64,000 nt of DNA from Bradyrhizobium sp. WBOS07 (GTDB lineage Bacteria > Pseudomonadota > Alphaproteobacteria > Rhizobiales > Xanthobacteraceae). Below the pieces are notes generated by a model that saw nothing but the letters and a program-made list of their open reading frames with translations, ran no database searches and was not told the origin of the DNA. Below, one piece after another: positions 1-9,043 of this stretch. Position numbers and translations under genes: made by a program. The DNA lies in the NCBI RefSeq assembly GCF_024585165.1, contig NZ_CP029008.1:2976001-3040000 (forward strand), in the 5' to 3' direction. Positions within the stretch are counted from its first letter, which is position 1, and every line of letters begins with the position of its first letter.

Positions 1-1217
1 GCGCCGATTTCATCGCCAAGGCCGAGCGCATCTGCGCCGTGGACATCGAGATCCTGTCGGGCCCGCGCGAGGCGCGGCTGTCGGCGCTCGGCGTGATCTC
101 CGGCATCCATCATCCCGACGGCATCGTGGGCGACCTCGGCGGCGGCTCGCTCGAATTGATCGACGTGCGCAAGAACAGCGTGCGCAGCGGCGTGACGCTG
201 CCGCTCGGCGGACTCGCGCTGCAGGATCTCGCGCACAAATCGCTCAAGCGCGCCGACCGCATCGTGCGCGAGGAGCTCGACGAGGTGCCGCAGCTCACCG
301 CGGGCCGCGGCCGCACCTTCTACGCGGTCGGCGGCACCTGGCGCGCGCTCGCGCGCATTCACATCATCCAGAGCGGCTATCCGCTCCAGGTGATGCATGG
401 CTATTCGCTGTCCGCGGCGGAAGCGCTCGACTTCTCCCGCAGGCTGCGGCGCCTCGCGGCCGCGGACATGCTCGCCGACATCGAGAGCGTCGCCGACGCA
501 CGCCGCCCGCTCCTCACCTATGCGGCACTGGTGCTCGAGCACATCATCCGGGTGGCGAAGCCCAAGACCATCGTGTTCTCGACCTTCGGCGTGCGCGAGG
601 GCCTGCTGCACGAGAAGCTGGCGGAGGCGGAACGCAACAAGGACGGCCTCATCTGCGCCGCGGAGGAGCTGAACCAGCTGCTGTCGCGCTCGGCCAAGCA
701 CGCCCACGAGCTGATCGCCTGGACCGATCGCCTCGTGCGCGTGGTCAAGCTCCGTGAGACCGAGGAGGACCGGCGGCTGCGCCACACCGCCTGCCTGTTG
801 TCCGACATCGGCTGGCGCGTGCATCCGGATCACCGCGGCGAGCAAACGCTGAGCCTCGTCGTCAACGGCAATTTCGGCGCAATCACCCACACCGAGCGCG
901 CCTTCGTCGGCCTGTCGGTATTCTATCGCTATGCGGGGCTCAGCGAAGAAAATCAGCCGCCGGTCACCACGCAGGAGCTGCTGACGCCGGCGCAGCTCGA
1001 ACGCGCGCGTCTGTTGGGCGCTGCGTTCCGTGTCGCGCATCTGATCTCGGCGGCGCGCCCGGGTGTCTTGCCCGCCACGCATTTCCGCAGCCAGGGACGT
1101 AAATTGATGCTGGTGTTCGAGCACCGCCTCGGCGACCTCGTCGCCGACCGCGTCGGCAGCCGCTTCCGCCAGCTCGCCCGCCTCATTGCCCGCACCGGCT
1201 CGATCGTGCGGCGCTGA
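1..1217 (+). CDS. ppx: Ppx/GppA family exopolyphosphatase, 5' end outside window
   Basis: The reading frame is open from base 3, so the gene starts before the window; about 404 codons are visible. It belongs to the Ppx/GppA family, which removes terminal phosphate from polyphosphate or pppGpp in the cytoplasm. Visible ASKHA-fold motifs are DLGGGSLELIDV (around 120-165), the phosphate loop that follows the Ppx N-terminal block, and AVGGTWRALARI (around 330). The C-terminal half (LLSDIGWRVHPDHR, then a helical region) matches the HD-like C-terminal domain of the longer exopolyphosphatases. It ends in IVRR. In related genomes it often lies beside ppk, which would be upstream and cannot be seen. 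Family call is firm; Ppx versus GppA activity is not resolved. Confidence 0.9.
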   Translation, partial: ADFIAKAERICAVDIEILSGPREARLSALGVISGIHHPDGIVGDLGGGSLELIDVRKNSVRSGVTLPLGGLALQDLAHKSLKRADRIVREELDEVPQLTAGRGRTFYAVGGTWRALARIHIIQSGYPLQVMHGYSLSAAEALDFSRRLRRLAAADMLADIESVADARRPLLTYAALVLEHIIRVAKPKTIVFSTFGVREGLLHEKLAEAERNKDGLICAAEELNQLLSRSAKHAHELIAWTDRLVRVVKLRETEEDRRLRHTACLLSDIGWRVHPDHRGEQTLSLVVNGNFGAITHTERAFVGLSVFYRYAGLSEENQPPVTTQELLTPAQLERARLLGAAFRVAHLISAARPGVLPATHFRSQGRKLMLVFEHRLGDLVADRVGSRFRQLARLIARTGSIVRR

Positions 1218-1234
1218 CGAACCGCAACAATGCG

Positions 1235-2632
1235 TCAAGCGAGCGGCTGGGTTCTTCGATCGGCAACAGCGATCCGGTCGCCGCCATCCTCCGGCGCGAC
1301 GACGGCTTTCAGTCCACCGAGCTCGGACTCGGCGAGAATAAGCTGCCATCCGTAGGCACTGAGCACGTCCTGAACGATCGCGAGGCCGAGGCCGGCCCCT
1401 TCGCCACGCTCGTCGAGCCTGACCCCGCGTTCGAGCACGCGTGAACGCTCGGCGGGCGCGATGCCCGGGCCATCATCCTCGACCGTGATCGCCGGTTTCG
1501 CCGCATCCGCGCCGATGCGCACCTCGCTCTTGGCGTGGCGCGCGGCGTTCTCCAAGAGATTGCCCAGCACTTCCGCCAGATCAGTGCGATCGAGTGGCAC
1601 GCTCGGCTCGCCCGTCATGCAGATCTTGAAGTCGAGCCGTTGTGCCGCAGGCGTCCGCGCCAAGGTCAGGATCAGGGACTGCACCAGCGGTCTGAGCGGC
1701 GTGGAAATACCGCAGCGCAGGCGGGCCGTCCCCCTCGCCCGCGCACGCGCCAGCTCGCGGTCGACGTGACGGCTCATTGTGTCGCCGACGGCTTCGATCG
1801 CCTGTGCGACCTCCTGCTCACCGCGCTGACGCAGCAGCGCGACATCGGCGGCGAGCGCGGCAAGCGGCGTCTTCAGTCCGTGCGCCAGGTCGGCGGCGCG
1901 GCGGCGCGACCGTTCGATTTCGCGTTCCTGGGCGTCGATCAGGCTGTTGACCTCCTCCACCAAGGGCGTCACCTCCGTTGGGACCTCGACGGGAAGATGC
2001 TTGCGCTGCCCGGAGCGGACGTCTGCGACGCCGCGGCGAAGTGCGTCGAGCGGACGAAGGCCGAGGCCGACCTGGATCGAGGTGGCCACGGCCAGCACCA
2101 GCCCCAGCACGCCAAGCGCCAGCGTCAGGTCCCGGGCGAAATGCGAGGCGGCGGCCGAGACGCGGGCGAGATCGGCCGCCACCGCGACGCGCACTGGCGC
2201 GCGGCGGTCGCCCAACGTGAGCAGCACGCGGCGTTCACTGACCAGGAGCCGTGCGTTTGCAGGTCCAGGGATGACGTGACGGTGCAATTCGCCAGGCGAC
2301 GGCTCGTCCCGCGGCAGGTCCAACGCCGTGTCCCACAGCGAACGTGAACGCAGCACCTGTCCGCCATCGTCCGATACCTGCCAGTACAAGCCGGAAAGAG
2401 GGTCGTCAAAACGAGGATCGGCGGGCGGCCGGCCCACCACCAGCCTGCCCTGCGCGTCGGCGTCGATACCGGCGACGAGTTGCTTCAGATAGACGTCGAG
2501 GTCGTCACCGATGGTGCGCGCGACATGGCGTTCGAACAGCAACGTCAGCCCGGCGCCGGCAATCGTCAGCGCGATCAGGATGGCGACGAGTCCGCCCGCG
2601 ACCAGTCGCAGCCGCAGCGAACCCCAGCTCAT
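1235..2632 (-). CDS. Two-component sensor histidine kinase, PhoQ-like
   Basis: 465 residues. A membrane helix near residues 9-33, a periplasmic sensor segment of about 135 residues, and a second helix near 169-192 are followed by a HAMP-like linker. The HisKA box reads DLAHGLKTPLAAL with phospho-acceptor His251. The ATPase domain shows the N box (LLENAARHA), G1 (VEDDGPGIAP) and G2 (GEGAGLGLAIV). The HGLKTPL form of the H box is typical of PhoQ-type kinases. The ATG overlaps the regulator's stop as ATGA, so the two are translationally coupled. It probably phosphorylates the adjacent regulator in response to an envelope signal such as divalent metal or membrane stress; the signal is inferred from the RND pump genes on the other side of the divergent promoter region. 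Confidence 0.92.
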   Translation of the reverse strand: MSWGSLRLRLVAGGLVAILIALTIAGAGLTLLFERHVARTIGDDLDVYLKQLVAGIDADAQGRLVVGRPPADPRFDDPLSGLYWQVSDDGGQVLRSRSLWDTALDLPRDEPSPGELHRHVIPGPANARLLVSERRVLLTLGDRRAPVRVAVAADLARVSAAASHFARDLTLALGVLGLVLAVATSIQVGLGLRPLDALRRGVADVRSGQRKHLPVEVPTEVTPLVEEVNSLIDAQEREIERSRRRAADLAHGLKTPLAALAADVALLRQRGEQEVAQAIEAVGDTMSRHVDRELARARARGTARLRCGISTPLRPLVQSLILTLARTPAAQRLDFKICMTGEPSVPLDRTDLAEVLGNLLENAARHAKSEVRIGADAAKPAITVEDDGPGIAPAERSRVLERGVRLDERGEGAGLGLAIVQDVLSAYGWQLILAESELGGLKAVVAPEDGGDRIAVADRRTQPLA

Positions 2633-3294
2633 GGCGTCGTCTCCGGTACCAGGTAGCCGAAGCCGCGCCGGGTCTCGATCAGGTCGGCTCCGAGCTTCTT
2701 GCGCACGCGGCCGATCAGCACTTCGAGCGCATTCGACTCGTGGTCTTCGTTGTGGCCATAGACGTTTTCCTCGAGCTCCTGCTGCGACACCACACGGCCG
2801 CGATGGTGCAGGAGAAAGGCGATCAGGCGGTATTCCAGCGGCGACAACGCGACGGGTGCGCCGCGCAGCGTCACCTTCATCTGACGCTCGTCGAGCTCGA
2901 CCTCGCCTGCGGTAATCCGTGGGGAGGCATGCCCTGCCGAGCGGCGCACGATCGAGCGCAGCCGCGCCAGCAATTCCTCCATTCGGAACGGCTTGGGCAG
3001 GTAGTCGTCCGCGCCCGCGTCGATGCCATCGACGCGCTCGGCCCAGCTGCCGCGCGCCGTCAGGATCAGCACCGGCATCGACCGCCCATTCGCGCGCCAG
3101 CGCTTGAGCACCGCCAGACCGTCCATGCCGGGCAGGCCGAGATCGAGCACGATCGCGCCGTAATCCTCGGTGTCACCGCGAAACCAGGCCTCCTCGCCGT
3201 TGCCGACAGTCTCGACCACGTAACCGGCCGCACGGAGCGCCTTTCCCACATCGGCCGCGATCCGTCGGTCGTCCTCCACGAGTAGTAGGCGCAT
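2629..3294 (-). CDS. OmpR/PhoP-family response regulator
   Basis: 221 residues: an N-terminal receiver domain (LLLVEDDRR; phospho-acceptor Asp51 in IVLDLGLPGMDG; switch Thr in LILTARG; Lys in LPKPF) and a C-terminal winged helix (LSPLEYRLIAFLLHHRG, then EVLIGRVRKKL and TRRGFGYLV). I chose the ATG at 3294 over an in-frame GTG one codon upstream because it sits in a TGATG overlap with the stop of the PepSY gene. It forms an operon PepSY-regulator-kinase. The likely target is the divergent promoter region at 3621-3753, where two CTGAC repeats lie 11 bp apart, the spacing expected for this family. That target is an inference. Confidence 0.93.
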   Translation of the reverse strand: MRLLLVEDDRRIAADVGKALRAAGYVVETVGNGEEAWFRGDTEDYGAIVLDLGLPGMDGLAVLKRWRANGRSMPVLILTARGSWAERVDGIDAGADDYLPKPFRMEELLARLRSIVRRSAGHASPRITAGEVELDERQMKVTLRGAPVALSPLEYRLIAFLLHHRGRVVSQQELEENVYGHNEDHESNALEVLIGRVRKKLGADLIETRRGFGYLVPETTP

Positions 3295-3620
3295 CACTTC
3301 TCCTTGATGCGTTCAATCTCGCCGCTGCGCGCGTCGACGTACGCTTCGTAAAGCCGGCCCTTGTCGTCGACGAGGCGAAACTCGTAGATCCAGCGGCCGC
3401 GCTGACGCTCTATCTCGACCCCGGCTACCTCGCCGGGCAGCTTGCCACGGAGCGCGGCGAGAATGTCGGCGAGTGACTTGATCTCGCCCGCCTCGACTGC
3501 GCGGCGAACCGCCTCGGGCGCGACTTTGTCGTGGTCGCCTGCGGCCGCAGGCAACGGCGCCAGCAGGAATCCTGCCAGCAGCGGCACCGCGAGAGATTCC
3601 AGGAAGCGCGAGGATTGCAT
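3294..3620 (-). CDS. Periplasmic PepSY-domain protein (operon with TCS)
   Basis: 108 residues from the ATG at 3620; an in-frame start six codons upstream would only lengthen the N-terminus. Residues 1-28 form a signal peptide (hydrophobic core AVPLLAGFLLAPL, cut after AAA). The rest is one PepSY domain: an initial helix (APEAVRRAVEAGEIKSLADIL), then IYEFRLVDDKGRLYEAYVDARSGE, the typical beta-hairpin ending in YVDARTGE-like residues. PepSY domains are small periplasmic modules often found with two-component systems and metal or redox proteins; they are thought to inhibit or modulate partners. It is the first gene of the regulator-kinase operon. A second PepSY gene faces it across the divergent promoter. 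Its role, perhaps as accessory sensor, is inferred. Confidence 0.85.
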   Translation of the reverse strand: MQSSRFLESLAVPLLAGFLLAPLPAAAGDHDKVAPEAVRRAVEAGEIKSLADILAALRGKLPGEVAGVEIERQRGRWIYEFRLVDDKGRLYEAYVDARSGEIERIKEK

Positions 3621-3643
3621 TGGCAGAGAATGCCCCAATCAAC

Positions 3644-3659
3644 CTGACAAATCGCTGAC
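3644..3659. promoter_or_regulatory. CTGAC direct repeat, candidate response-regulator site
   Basis: In the 133-bp divergent gap between the two PepSY genes, CTGAC occurs at 3644-3648 and again at 3655-3659, an 11-bp period. OmpR/PhoP-family regulators bind tandem half-sites about one helical turn apart, so this could be the binding site of the neighbouring regulator. The repeat is only 5 bp and could be chance. Confidence 0.3.
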
Positions 3660-3753
3660 GTGGATCAACAGGCGGCCGTCAGGGCTGTTCGGGCAATGTC
3701 CGCTCATCGCCTCGCCGCATGACGCGGCCGGGCGCCACAAACCGGAGAGAACC

Positions 3754-4029
3754 ATGCGCAAGATCACCATCATCGGCACCGCCGCCGCCTTGCTCGCAAC
3801 CGCTGCGACCGCTCACGCCGGCAGCCTCGGACGCCCCTGCACCGCGGCGCCGCAGGCCAGCTGGCTGTCGATCGAGCAATTGCAGGCCAAGATCGAAGGC
3901 CAGGGCTACAAGGTCCAGAAGGCCAAGCTCAAGAATGCCTGTGGCGAGCTCTACACGATCGACAAGTCCGGCAGCAGGGTCGAATTGTTCGTCGATCCGA
4001 CCAGCGGCCAGATCGTCGGTCGGCTGTAA
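3754..4029 (+). CDS. Secreted PepSY-domain protein (RND operon)
   Basis: 91 residues from the ATG at 3754, which has a GGAGAG ribosome binding site seven bases upstream; the frame is open further upstream but lacks protein-like sequence. A signal peptide (MRKITIIGTAAALLATAATAHAG) is followed by GRPCTAAPQASWLSIEQLQAKIEGQGY and a PepSY core ending LYTIDKSGSRVELFVDPTSGQIV. Two cysteines (in RPCTAA and KNACGELY) could form a disulphide. It heads the plus-strand operon with cytochrome b561, the RND adaptor and the RND pump. PepSY followed by cytochrome b561 is a recurring pair in proteobacteria. Function is unknown; a periplasmic partner of the cytochrome or of the kinase is plausible. Confidence 0.88.
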   Translation: MRKITIIGTAAALLATAATAHAGSLGRPCTAAPQASWLSIEQLQAKIEGQGYKVQKAKLKNACGELYTIDKSGSRVELFVDPTSGQIVGRL

Positions 4030-4040
4030 GGGGCCGCACC

Positions 4041-4604
4041 ATGACCGCCATGCATGATACGGTCGTAGCCGGCGGCGCCAAGCCGCCGGCTACGGTGAAG
4101 GTCTGGGACCTTTTCGTGCGCGTGTTCCATTGGTCTCTGGCCGGGCTGTTTCTGCTCGCTTATGCGACCGGAGACGAGATCGAAAACATCCATATCGCCG
4201 CCGGCTACACCATTGCCGGGCTGCTCGCGCTCCGGATCGTGTGGGGGTTCGTGGGACCGCGCCATGCGCGCTTCAGCGACTTCGTGCGCTCGCCGCGCGC
4301 GGTGCTCGCCTATATGCGCGACGTGGCCCTGCTCAGGGCGCCGCGCTATCTCGGCCACAATCCCGCCGGCGGCATGATGGTCGTCGCGTTGATCGTCATG
4401 CTGATCGGCACCTGCACCACCGGTTACATGATGACGACCGACAGCTTCTGGGGAGCGAAATGGGTGGAGGAGGTCCATGAGACGTTCGCCAACCTCACGA
4501 TCGGCCTCGTGGTCGTCCATGTGCTTAGTGTGCTGCTGGCAAGCTTCGAGCACCGCGAAAGCTTGGTGACGGCGATGATCACGGGAAGGAAGCGTTCGTC
4601 ATGA
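4041..4604 (+). CDS. Cytochrome b561 family membrane protein
   Basis: 187 residues with four predicted membrane helices. Motifs include VWDLFVRVFHWSLAGLFLLAY near residues 20-40, with the haem-ligand His in FHW, GYTIAGLLALRIVWGFVGPRHARFSDFV, and further histidines in RYLGHNPAGG and in the last helix (IGLVVVHVLSVLLASFEHRESLV). This is the Ni/Fe-hydrogenase b-type or prokaryotic cytochrome b561 fold, which moves electrons between quinone and periplasmic acceptors. It lies 11 bp after the PepSY gene and upstream of the RND genes. The stop overlaps an ATG at 4601 as ATGA, but that downstream frame is not protein-like until 4835. Its electron partner is not visible. Confidence 0.9.
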   Translation: MTAMHDTVVAGGAKPPATVKVWDLFVRVFHWSLAGLFLLAYATGDEIENIHIAAGYTIAGLLALRIVWGFVGPRHARFSDFVRSPRAVLAYMRDVALLRAPRYLGHNPAGGMMVVALIVMLIGTCTTGYMMTTDSFWGAKWVEEVHETFANLTIGLVVVHVLSVLLASFEHRESLVTAMITGRKRSS

Positions 4605-4834
4605 GCGAGGTCGGTTGGCCTGATGGCCCCCTTTCCGAACGGCGTGAAGACAGCTTGACCTCTACGGCCATGAAGCAATCAACCGAGATCAAGCGAAGCG
4701 CGCTGCGAACCGCGAGCAGCCTTCCACGATGGCTGGCCCGCTTGAGGCAAATCAACCCATCAACGCGGCGGCGGAGTAATCCAAATCCGCCATCGATCAG
4801 CGCTTCGTTCGCCTCCGGGCGTGGGTTATTCCTG

Positions 4835-5968
4835 ATGCGAATACGTCGCAAAACTCTCCCTCTCAGCTCTTCCGGGGGTGTGCTCGTTCGTGCGCTCTTC
4901 GCCATTGCATTGTGGCTGCCGAGCTCGGTATCGATGGCGCAGGACGAGGTGAAGCTGAGCGATGCGCAGGCGCGCAATCTCGGCGTCCGCGTGACCCATC
5001 CGGTTGCCAGCCGGACCGATCTGACGCTGCCCTACCCCGTCCAGATCATGATCCCCACGCCGCAATTGTGGGTCGTCAGCGCACCGGTGGCGGGCATGGT
5101 CGCCAATCTCCTGGTCGGGCGCGGCGATCGCGCCACTGCCGGCCAGCCGCTGGTCACCCTGGAGAGCCCGAGCTTCGTCTCCCAGCAACGCGACTATCTG
5201 CACGCGATCGCGCAGGAGCATCTCGCCAGCCAGCAGCTCAAGCGGAACGTCGATCTGTTCGAGGGCAAGGCCGTGCCGCAACGCGTGCTGGAGGCGAGCC
5301 AGGCCGAAGCGCGCCAGGCCGCTCTCGTCGTCGCCGAGCGGCGCCAGGTGCTGCGCCTCAGCGGGATGTCGGACGATGCCATTTCCCGACTGGCCCAGGA
5401 GGCGGCGATCAGCGGCACGCTCACGGTCAACGCGCCGCAGACCGCGTCCGTGGTCGAGATCACGGTGTCGCCGGGGCAGCGGCTCGAGCAATCCGCGCCG
5501 CTGGTCAAGCTGGCGCGGCTGTCGCCGCTGTGGGCCGAGATCGCAGTCCCCGCCGCCAATATTCGGGCGATCCGCACCGGCGCGAAAGTCGAGATCGAGG
5601 GCTATTCCACGCCCGGCAGGGTCGTGCTGGTCTCCGACACCATCGACCACGCCACCCAGACCATTCTGGTTCGCGCCGAAGTTCCCAACGACGGCGAGCT
5701 GCATCCCGGTCAGACCACCGTTGCCCGCATCGGCTTTCTCTCCGCCGGCGAAAGCGCCTTTGAGATTCCCTTTAGCGGGCTGATCCGGCGGGGCGAGCAG
5801 ACCTCGATCTTCGTCGCCTTCGACGGCGGCTTCCGCCTGGTCCCGGTCAAGCTGCTCGCGGAGGATCAGGAACACGTCGTCGTATCGGGCCCGATCACGG
5901 ACCGCGATGCCATTGCGATCGGCGGCATCTCGGCGCTTCGCGGCATTCTCTCGGGACTGGGACAATAG
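4835..5968 (+). CDS. RND efflux periplasmic adaptor (CusB/CzcB-type)
   Basis: 377 residues from the ATG at 4835, chosen because a signal peptide begins there (MRIRRKTLPL, then VRALFAIALWLPSSVSMAQ). The frame is open back to an ATG at 4601 that overlaps the cytochrome stop, but those 78 residues are rich in Ser, Arg and Pro and unlike the family. It links the inner-membrane pump to an outer-membrane channel. Visible parts are a lipoyl/barrel-sandwich half (VVSAPVAGMVANLLVGRGDRA), an alpha-helical hairpin (QQRDYLHAIAQEHLASQQLKRN), the second half (VNAPQTASVVEITVSPGQRLE) and a beta barrel (LWAEIAVPAANI, GYSTPGRVVLVSDTID). The stop codon abuts the ATG of the pump. No outer-membrane factor gene is present nearby. 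Confidence 0.88.
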   Translation: MRIRRKTLPLSSSGGVLVRALFAIALWLPSSVSMAQDEVKLSDAQARNLGVRVTHPVASRTDLTLPYPVQIMIPTPQLWVVSAPVAGMVANLLVGRGDRATAGQPLVTLESPSFVSQQRDYLHAIAQEHLASQQLKRNVDLFEGKAVPQRVLEASQAEARQAALVVAERRQVLRLSGMSDDAISRLAQEAAISGTLTVNAPQTASVVEITVSPGQRLEQSAPLVKLARLSPLWAEIAVPAANIRAIRTGAKVEIEGYSTPGRVVLVSDTIDHATQTILVRAEVPNDGELHPGQTTVARIGFLSAGESAFEIPFSGLIRRGEQTSIFVAFDGGFRLVPVKLLAEDQEHVVVSGPITDRDAIAIGGISALRGILSGLGQ

Positions 5969-8900
5969 ATGCTCCGCCGCCTGGTTGCGTTCGCATTGTC
6001 GCAGCGGCTGTTCGTGATGCTGAGCGTGCTGCTGGTGATCGGCGCCGGCGCCGTCCTCCTGCCCGGCCTGCCGATCGACGCCTTCCCCGACGTCTCGCCG
6101 GTTCAGGTGAAGATCATCATGAAGGCGCCGGGTCTCACCCCTGAAGAGGTCGAGCAGCGCATCACCGTGCCCATCGAGCTGGAGCTGCTCGGCTTGCCGA
6201 ACAAGAAGGTGCTTCGGTCGACCACGAAATACGCGCTGGCCGACATCACCGTCGATTTCGAGGACGGCACCGACATCTATTGGGCGCGCAACCAGGTCTC
6301 GGAGCGCCTGTCGAACATCTCGCGCGACTTCCCGGAAGGCGTGATCGGCGGTCTGGCGCCGATCACGAGCCCGCTCGGCGAGATGTTCATGTTCACCATC
6401 GACAGCCCCGAGCTTTCGCTCGCCGAGCGCCGCACCCTGCTCGACTGGGTGATCCGCCCCGCGCTGCGGACGGTGCCCGGCGTTGCCGACGTCAATGCGC
6501 TCGGCGGCTATGTCCGCGCCTTTGAGATCGTGCCGCGCAACGATGCGCTGGCCGCGCGCGGCATCTCCTACGACCTGTTTCGCCGCGCCATCGAGGCCAA
6601 CAGCCGCAACGACGGCGCCGGACGGGTGAACCAGGGCGAGGACAGCGCCCTGGTCCGGATCGAGGGCAGCATCCGTTCGATCGAGGACATCAAGGCCATC
6701 GTGGTCGACACCCGCGAGGGCGTGCCGATCCTGGTCAACGACGTCGCGACCGTCAAAGTCGGGACGCTGACGCGCTATGGCGCCGTCACGGCGGACGGCC
6801 GCGGCGAAACCGTCGAGGGGCTCGTCCTCGGCTTGCGCGGCGCCAATGCGGGCCAGCTCATCCGCGACGTGCGCGCCCGGCTCGCGGAGCTGCAAGGCAC
6901 GCTGCCCAAGAGCGTCTCGATCAACGTGTTCTACGACCGCAGCCGCCTGGTCAACCGCGCCGTCGGCACCGTGGTGCGGGCGCTCGGCGAGGCCACCGCC
7001 CTCGTCATCGTTCTCCTGCTGCTGTTCCTCGGCAATTGGCGGGCTTCGCTCGTGATCGCGCTCAGCCTGCCGCTCGCCATCGTAATCGCGTTGATCATCA
7101 TGCGCGTGGTGGGAATGTCGGCCAACCTGATGAGCCTCGGCGGACTCGCGATCGCGATCGGCATGCTGATCGACGCCCTGGTGGTCGTGGTCGAGAACAT
7201 CGTCGGCAACCTCGGCAAGCACGAACCGGGCAAGACGCTCCCCTTGATCCACCTGATCTACCGCTCGGTTTGCGAAGTCCTGGAGCCGGTCGCCTCGGGC
7301 GTGCTCATCATCATCATCGTGTTCGTCCCCCTGCTGACGCTGCAGGGGCTGGAGGGCAAGCTGTTCATCCCGGTCGCGCTGGCCATCATTTTCGCGCTGG
7401 CCGGCTCGCTGCTGCTGGCGCTCACATTGATCCCGGTCGCGACCTCCTTCGTGCTCAAGTCTGCCTCGCATCGCGATCCCCTGCTGGTGCGTGCGGCCCA
7501 GCGGGTCTACGCGCCGGCATTGGACTGGGCCTTGAACAACGAGCGCAAGGTGATGGCGGCGGCGCTGATCGGCCTGGTCGCGGCGGGCTTCGCCTACACC
7601 AAGCTCGGCAAGACCTTCATGCCGACGATGGACGAAGGCGACGTCATCGTCAGCGTGGAGACGCTTCCCTCCGTCAACCTCGACGAGTCGCTTGCGATGA
7701 ACGCGAGGCTCCAGACCGCGCTGCTGGCCGTGCCTGATATTGCCGGCATCGTCGCCCGCACCGGGTCGGACGAGCTCGGCCTCGATCCGATGGGACCGAA
7801 CCAGACCGACACGTTCCTGGTGCTCAAGCCCGCCGCCGAGCGCGCCAGCGACAACCGCGAGGACCTGCTGCAGAAGCTTCGCGAGGTGCTGAGCGGCTTT
7901 CCCGGCATCTCGCTCAGCTTCACCCAGCCCATCGACATGCGCGTGCAAGAGATGATCAGCGGCGTGCGCGGCGACGTCGCCGTCAAGATCTTCGGCCCCG
8001 ACATCGCCAGGCTGAACGAGACCGCGGCAAGATTGTCGGCGATCCTCTCCAGCATCGACGGGGCCGAGGACGTCTACACCACGCTGAACGAAGGCGCCCA
8101 ATATTACACGGTTGCGGTCAACCGCATGGAGGCGGGCCGCCTCGGCCTGACCGTGGATTCGATCGTCAACTCGCTGCGGACCCAGATCGAGGGCCGGACC
8201 ATCGGGACCGCGCTCGAGGAGGGACGCCGCACGCCGATCCTGATCCGGGGCAGCGAGACGACGCGGGAAGCACCGACCTTGCTGGCGAGCCTGCCGCTGA
8301 CGCTGGCCTCGGGGCAGCATGTGGCGTTGTCGCAGGTCGCCCGCATCCAGCGCGTCGACGGCCCGGTGAAGATCGACCGCGAGGACGGCGCCCGCATGAG
8401 CGTGGTGCGCGCCAACGTGCGCGGCCGCGACATGGTCGGATTCGTCGAAGCGGCGCGCCAGAAGGTGGCAACCGAGCTGCCGCTCCCGAGCGGCTACCGG
8501 CTGACCTGGGGCGGACAGTTCGAGAACCAGCAGCGCGCCGCCGCGCGCCTGTCGATCGTGGTCCCCGTCGCGATCGGCCTGATCTTCGTGCTGCTGTTCA
8601 CCACGTTCGGCGCCATCCGCCAGGCCTTGCTGGTGCTCGTCAACATTCCCTTTGCCCTGATCGGCGGCGTCTTCGCCCTGGTGGTGACGGGCGAATACCT
8701 GTCGGTGCCAGCCTCGGTCGGATTCATCGCGCTGCTCGGCATCGCCGTGCTCAACGGCGTCGTCTTGGTGTCCTACTTCAATCAGCTGCGCGCCCACGGT
8801 CTGTCCGAGGACCGCATCGTCGTCGAAGGCGCCATGCGCAGGCTCCGGCCCGTGCTGATGACCGCGAGCATCACGGCGCTGGGCCTGATCCCGCTGCTGT

Positions 8901-9043
8901 TCGCTTCCGGGCCGGGATCCGAGGTGCAGCGGCCGCTCGCAGTCGTCGTGATTGGAGGATTGCTGTCCTCCACCCTGCTCACGTTGATTCTCCTGCCGAT
9001 CCTGTATCGCCGCTACGGCGGGACGTCGAAGGTGGCGAAATGA
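5969..9043 (+). CDS. Heavy-metal-type RND efflux pump (CusA/CzcA family)
   Basis: 1024 residues, full length for the family. It starts LRRLVAFALSQRLFVML and has the CusA/CzcA-type segment PIDAFPDVSPVQVKI. Twelve membrane helices in two groups of six are expected, with two large periplasmic loops. The fourth-helix motif reads AIAIGMLIDALVVVVEN: it has the conserved Asp and Glu but is neither the CzcA form (DFG..DGAV..EN) nor exactly the CusA form. The conserved loop QEMISGVRGDVAVKIFGPD is present. Proton-driven export of a cation from periplasm or cytoplasm is the family role; the metal is not determined. It overlaps the following DUF3240 gene by 4 bp (ATGA). Apparent long open frames on the opposite strand are codon-bias shadows. 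Confidence 0.92.
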   Translation: MLRRLVAFALSQRLFVMLSVLLVIGAGAVLLPGLPIDAFPDVSPVQVKIIMKAPGLTPEEVEQRITVPIELELLGLPNKKVLRSTTKYALADITVDFEDGTDIYWARNQVSERLSNISRDFPEGVIGGLAPITSPLGEMFMFTIDSPELSLAERRTLLDWVIRPALRTVPGVADVNALGGYVRAFEIVPRNDALAARGISYDLFRRAIEANSRNDGAGRVNQGEDSALVRIEGSIRSIEDIKAIVVDTREGVPILVNDVATVKVGTLTRYGAVTADGRGETVEGLVLGLRGANAGQLIRDVRARLAELQGTLPKSVSINVFYDRSRLVNRAVGTVVRALGEATALVIVLLLLFLGNWRASLVIALSLPLAIVIALIIMRVVGMSANLMSLGGLAIAIGMLIDALVVVVENIVGNLGKHEPGKTLPLIHLIYRSVCEVLEPVASGVLIIIIVFVPLLTLQGLEGKLFIPVALAIIFALAGSLLLALTLIPVATSFVLKSASHRDPLLVRAAQRVYAPALDWALNNERKVMAAALIGLVAAGFAYTKLGKTFMPTMDEGDVIVSVETLPSVNLDESLAMNARLQTALLAVPDIAGIVARTGSDELGLDPMGPNQTDTFLVLKPAAERASDNREDLLQKLREVLSGFPGISLSFTQPIDMRVQEMISGVRGDVAVKIFGPDIARLNETAARLSAILSSIDGAEDVYTTLNEGAQYYTVAVNRMEAGRLGLTVDSIVNSLRTQIEGRTIGTALEEGRRTPILIRGSETTREAPTLLASLPLTLASGQHVALSQVARIQRVDGPVKIDREDGARMSVVRANVRGRDMVGFVEAARQKVATELPLPSGYRLTWGGQFENQQRAAARLSIVVPVAIGLIFVLLFTTFGAIRQALLVLVNIPFALIGGVFALVVTGEYLSVPASVGFIALLGIAVLNGVVLVSYFNQLRAHGLSEDRIVVEGAMRRLRPVLMTASITALGLIPLLFASGPGSEVQRPLAVVVIGGLLSSTLLTLILLPILYRRYGGTSKVAK

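Noticed and set aside
4601..4834. N-terminal 78-residue extension of the RND adaptor from an ATG overlapping the cytochrome stop
   Set aside because: The stretch is Ser/Arg/Pro-rich with no relation to the family, and a normal signal peptide begins at 4835. The overlap looks accidental, though it is not excluded.
4826..8797. A 1323-codon open frame on the minus strand opposite the RND genes
   Set aside because: Its product is rich in His, Asp, Gln, Arg and Gly without family motifs. It mirrors the codon bias of the RND genes, whose proteins are clearly recognisable.
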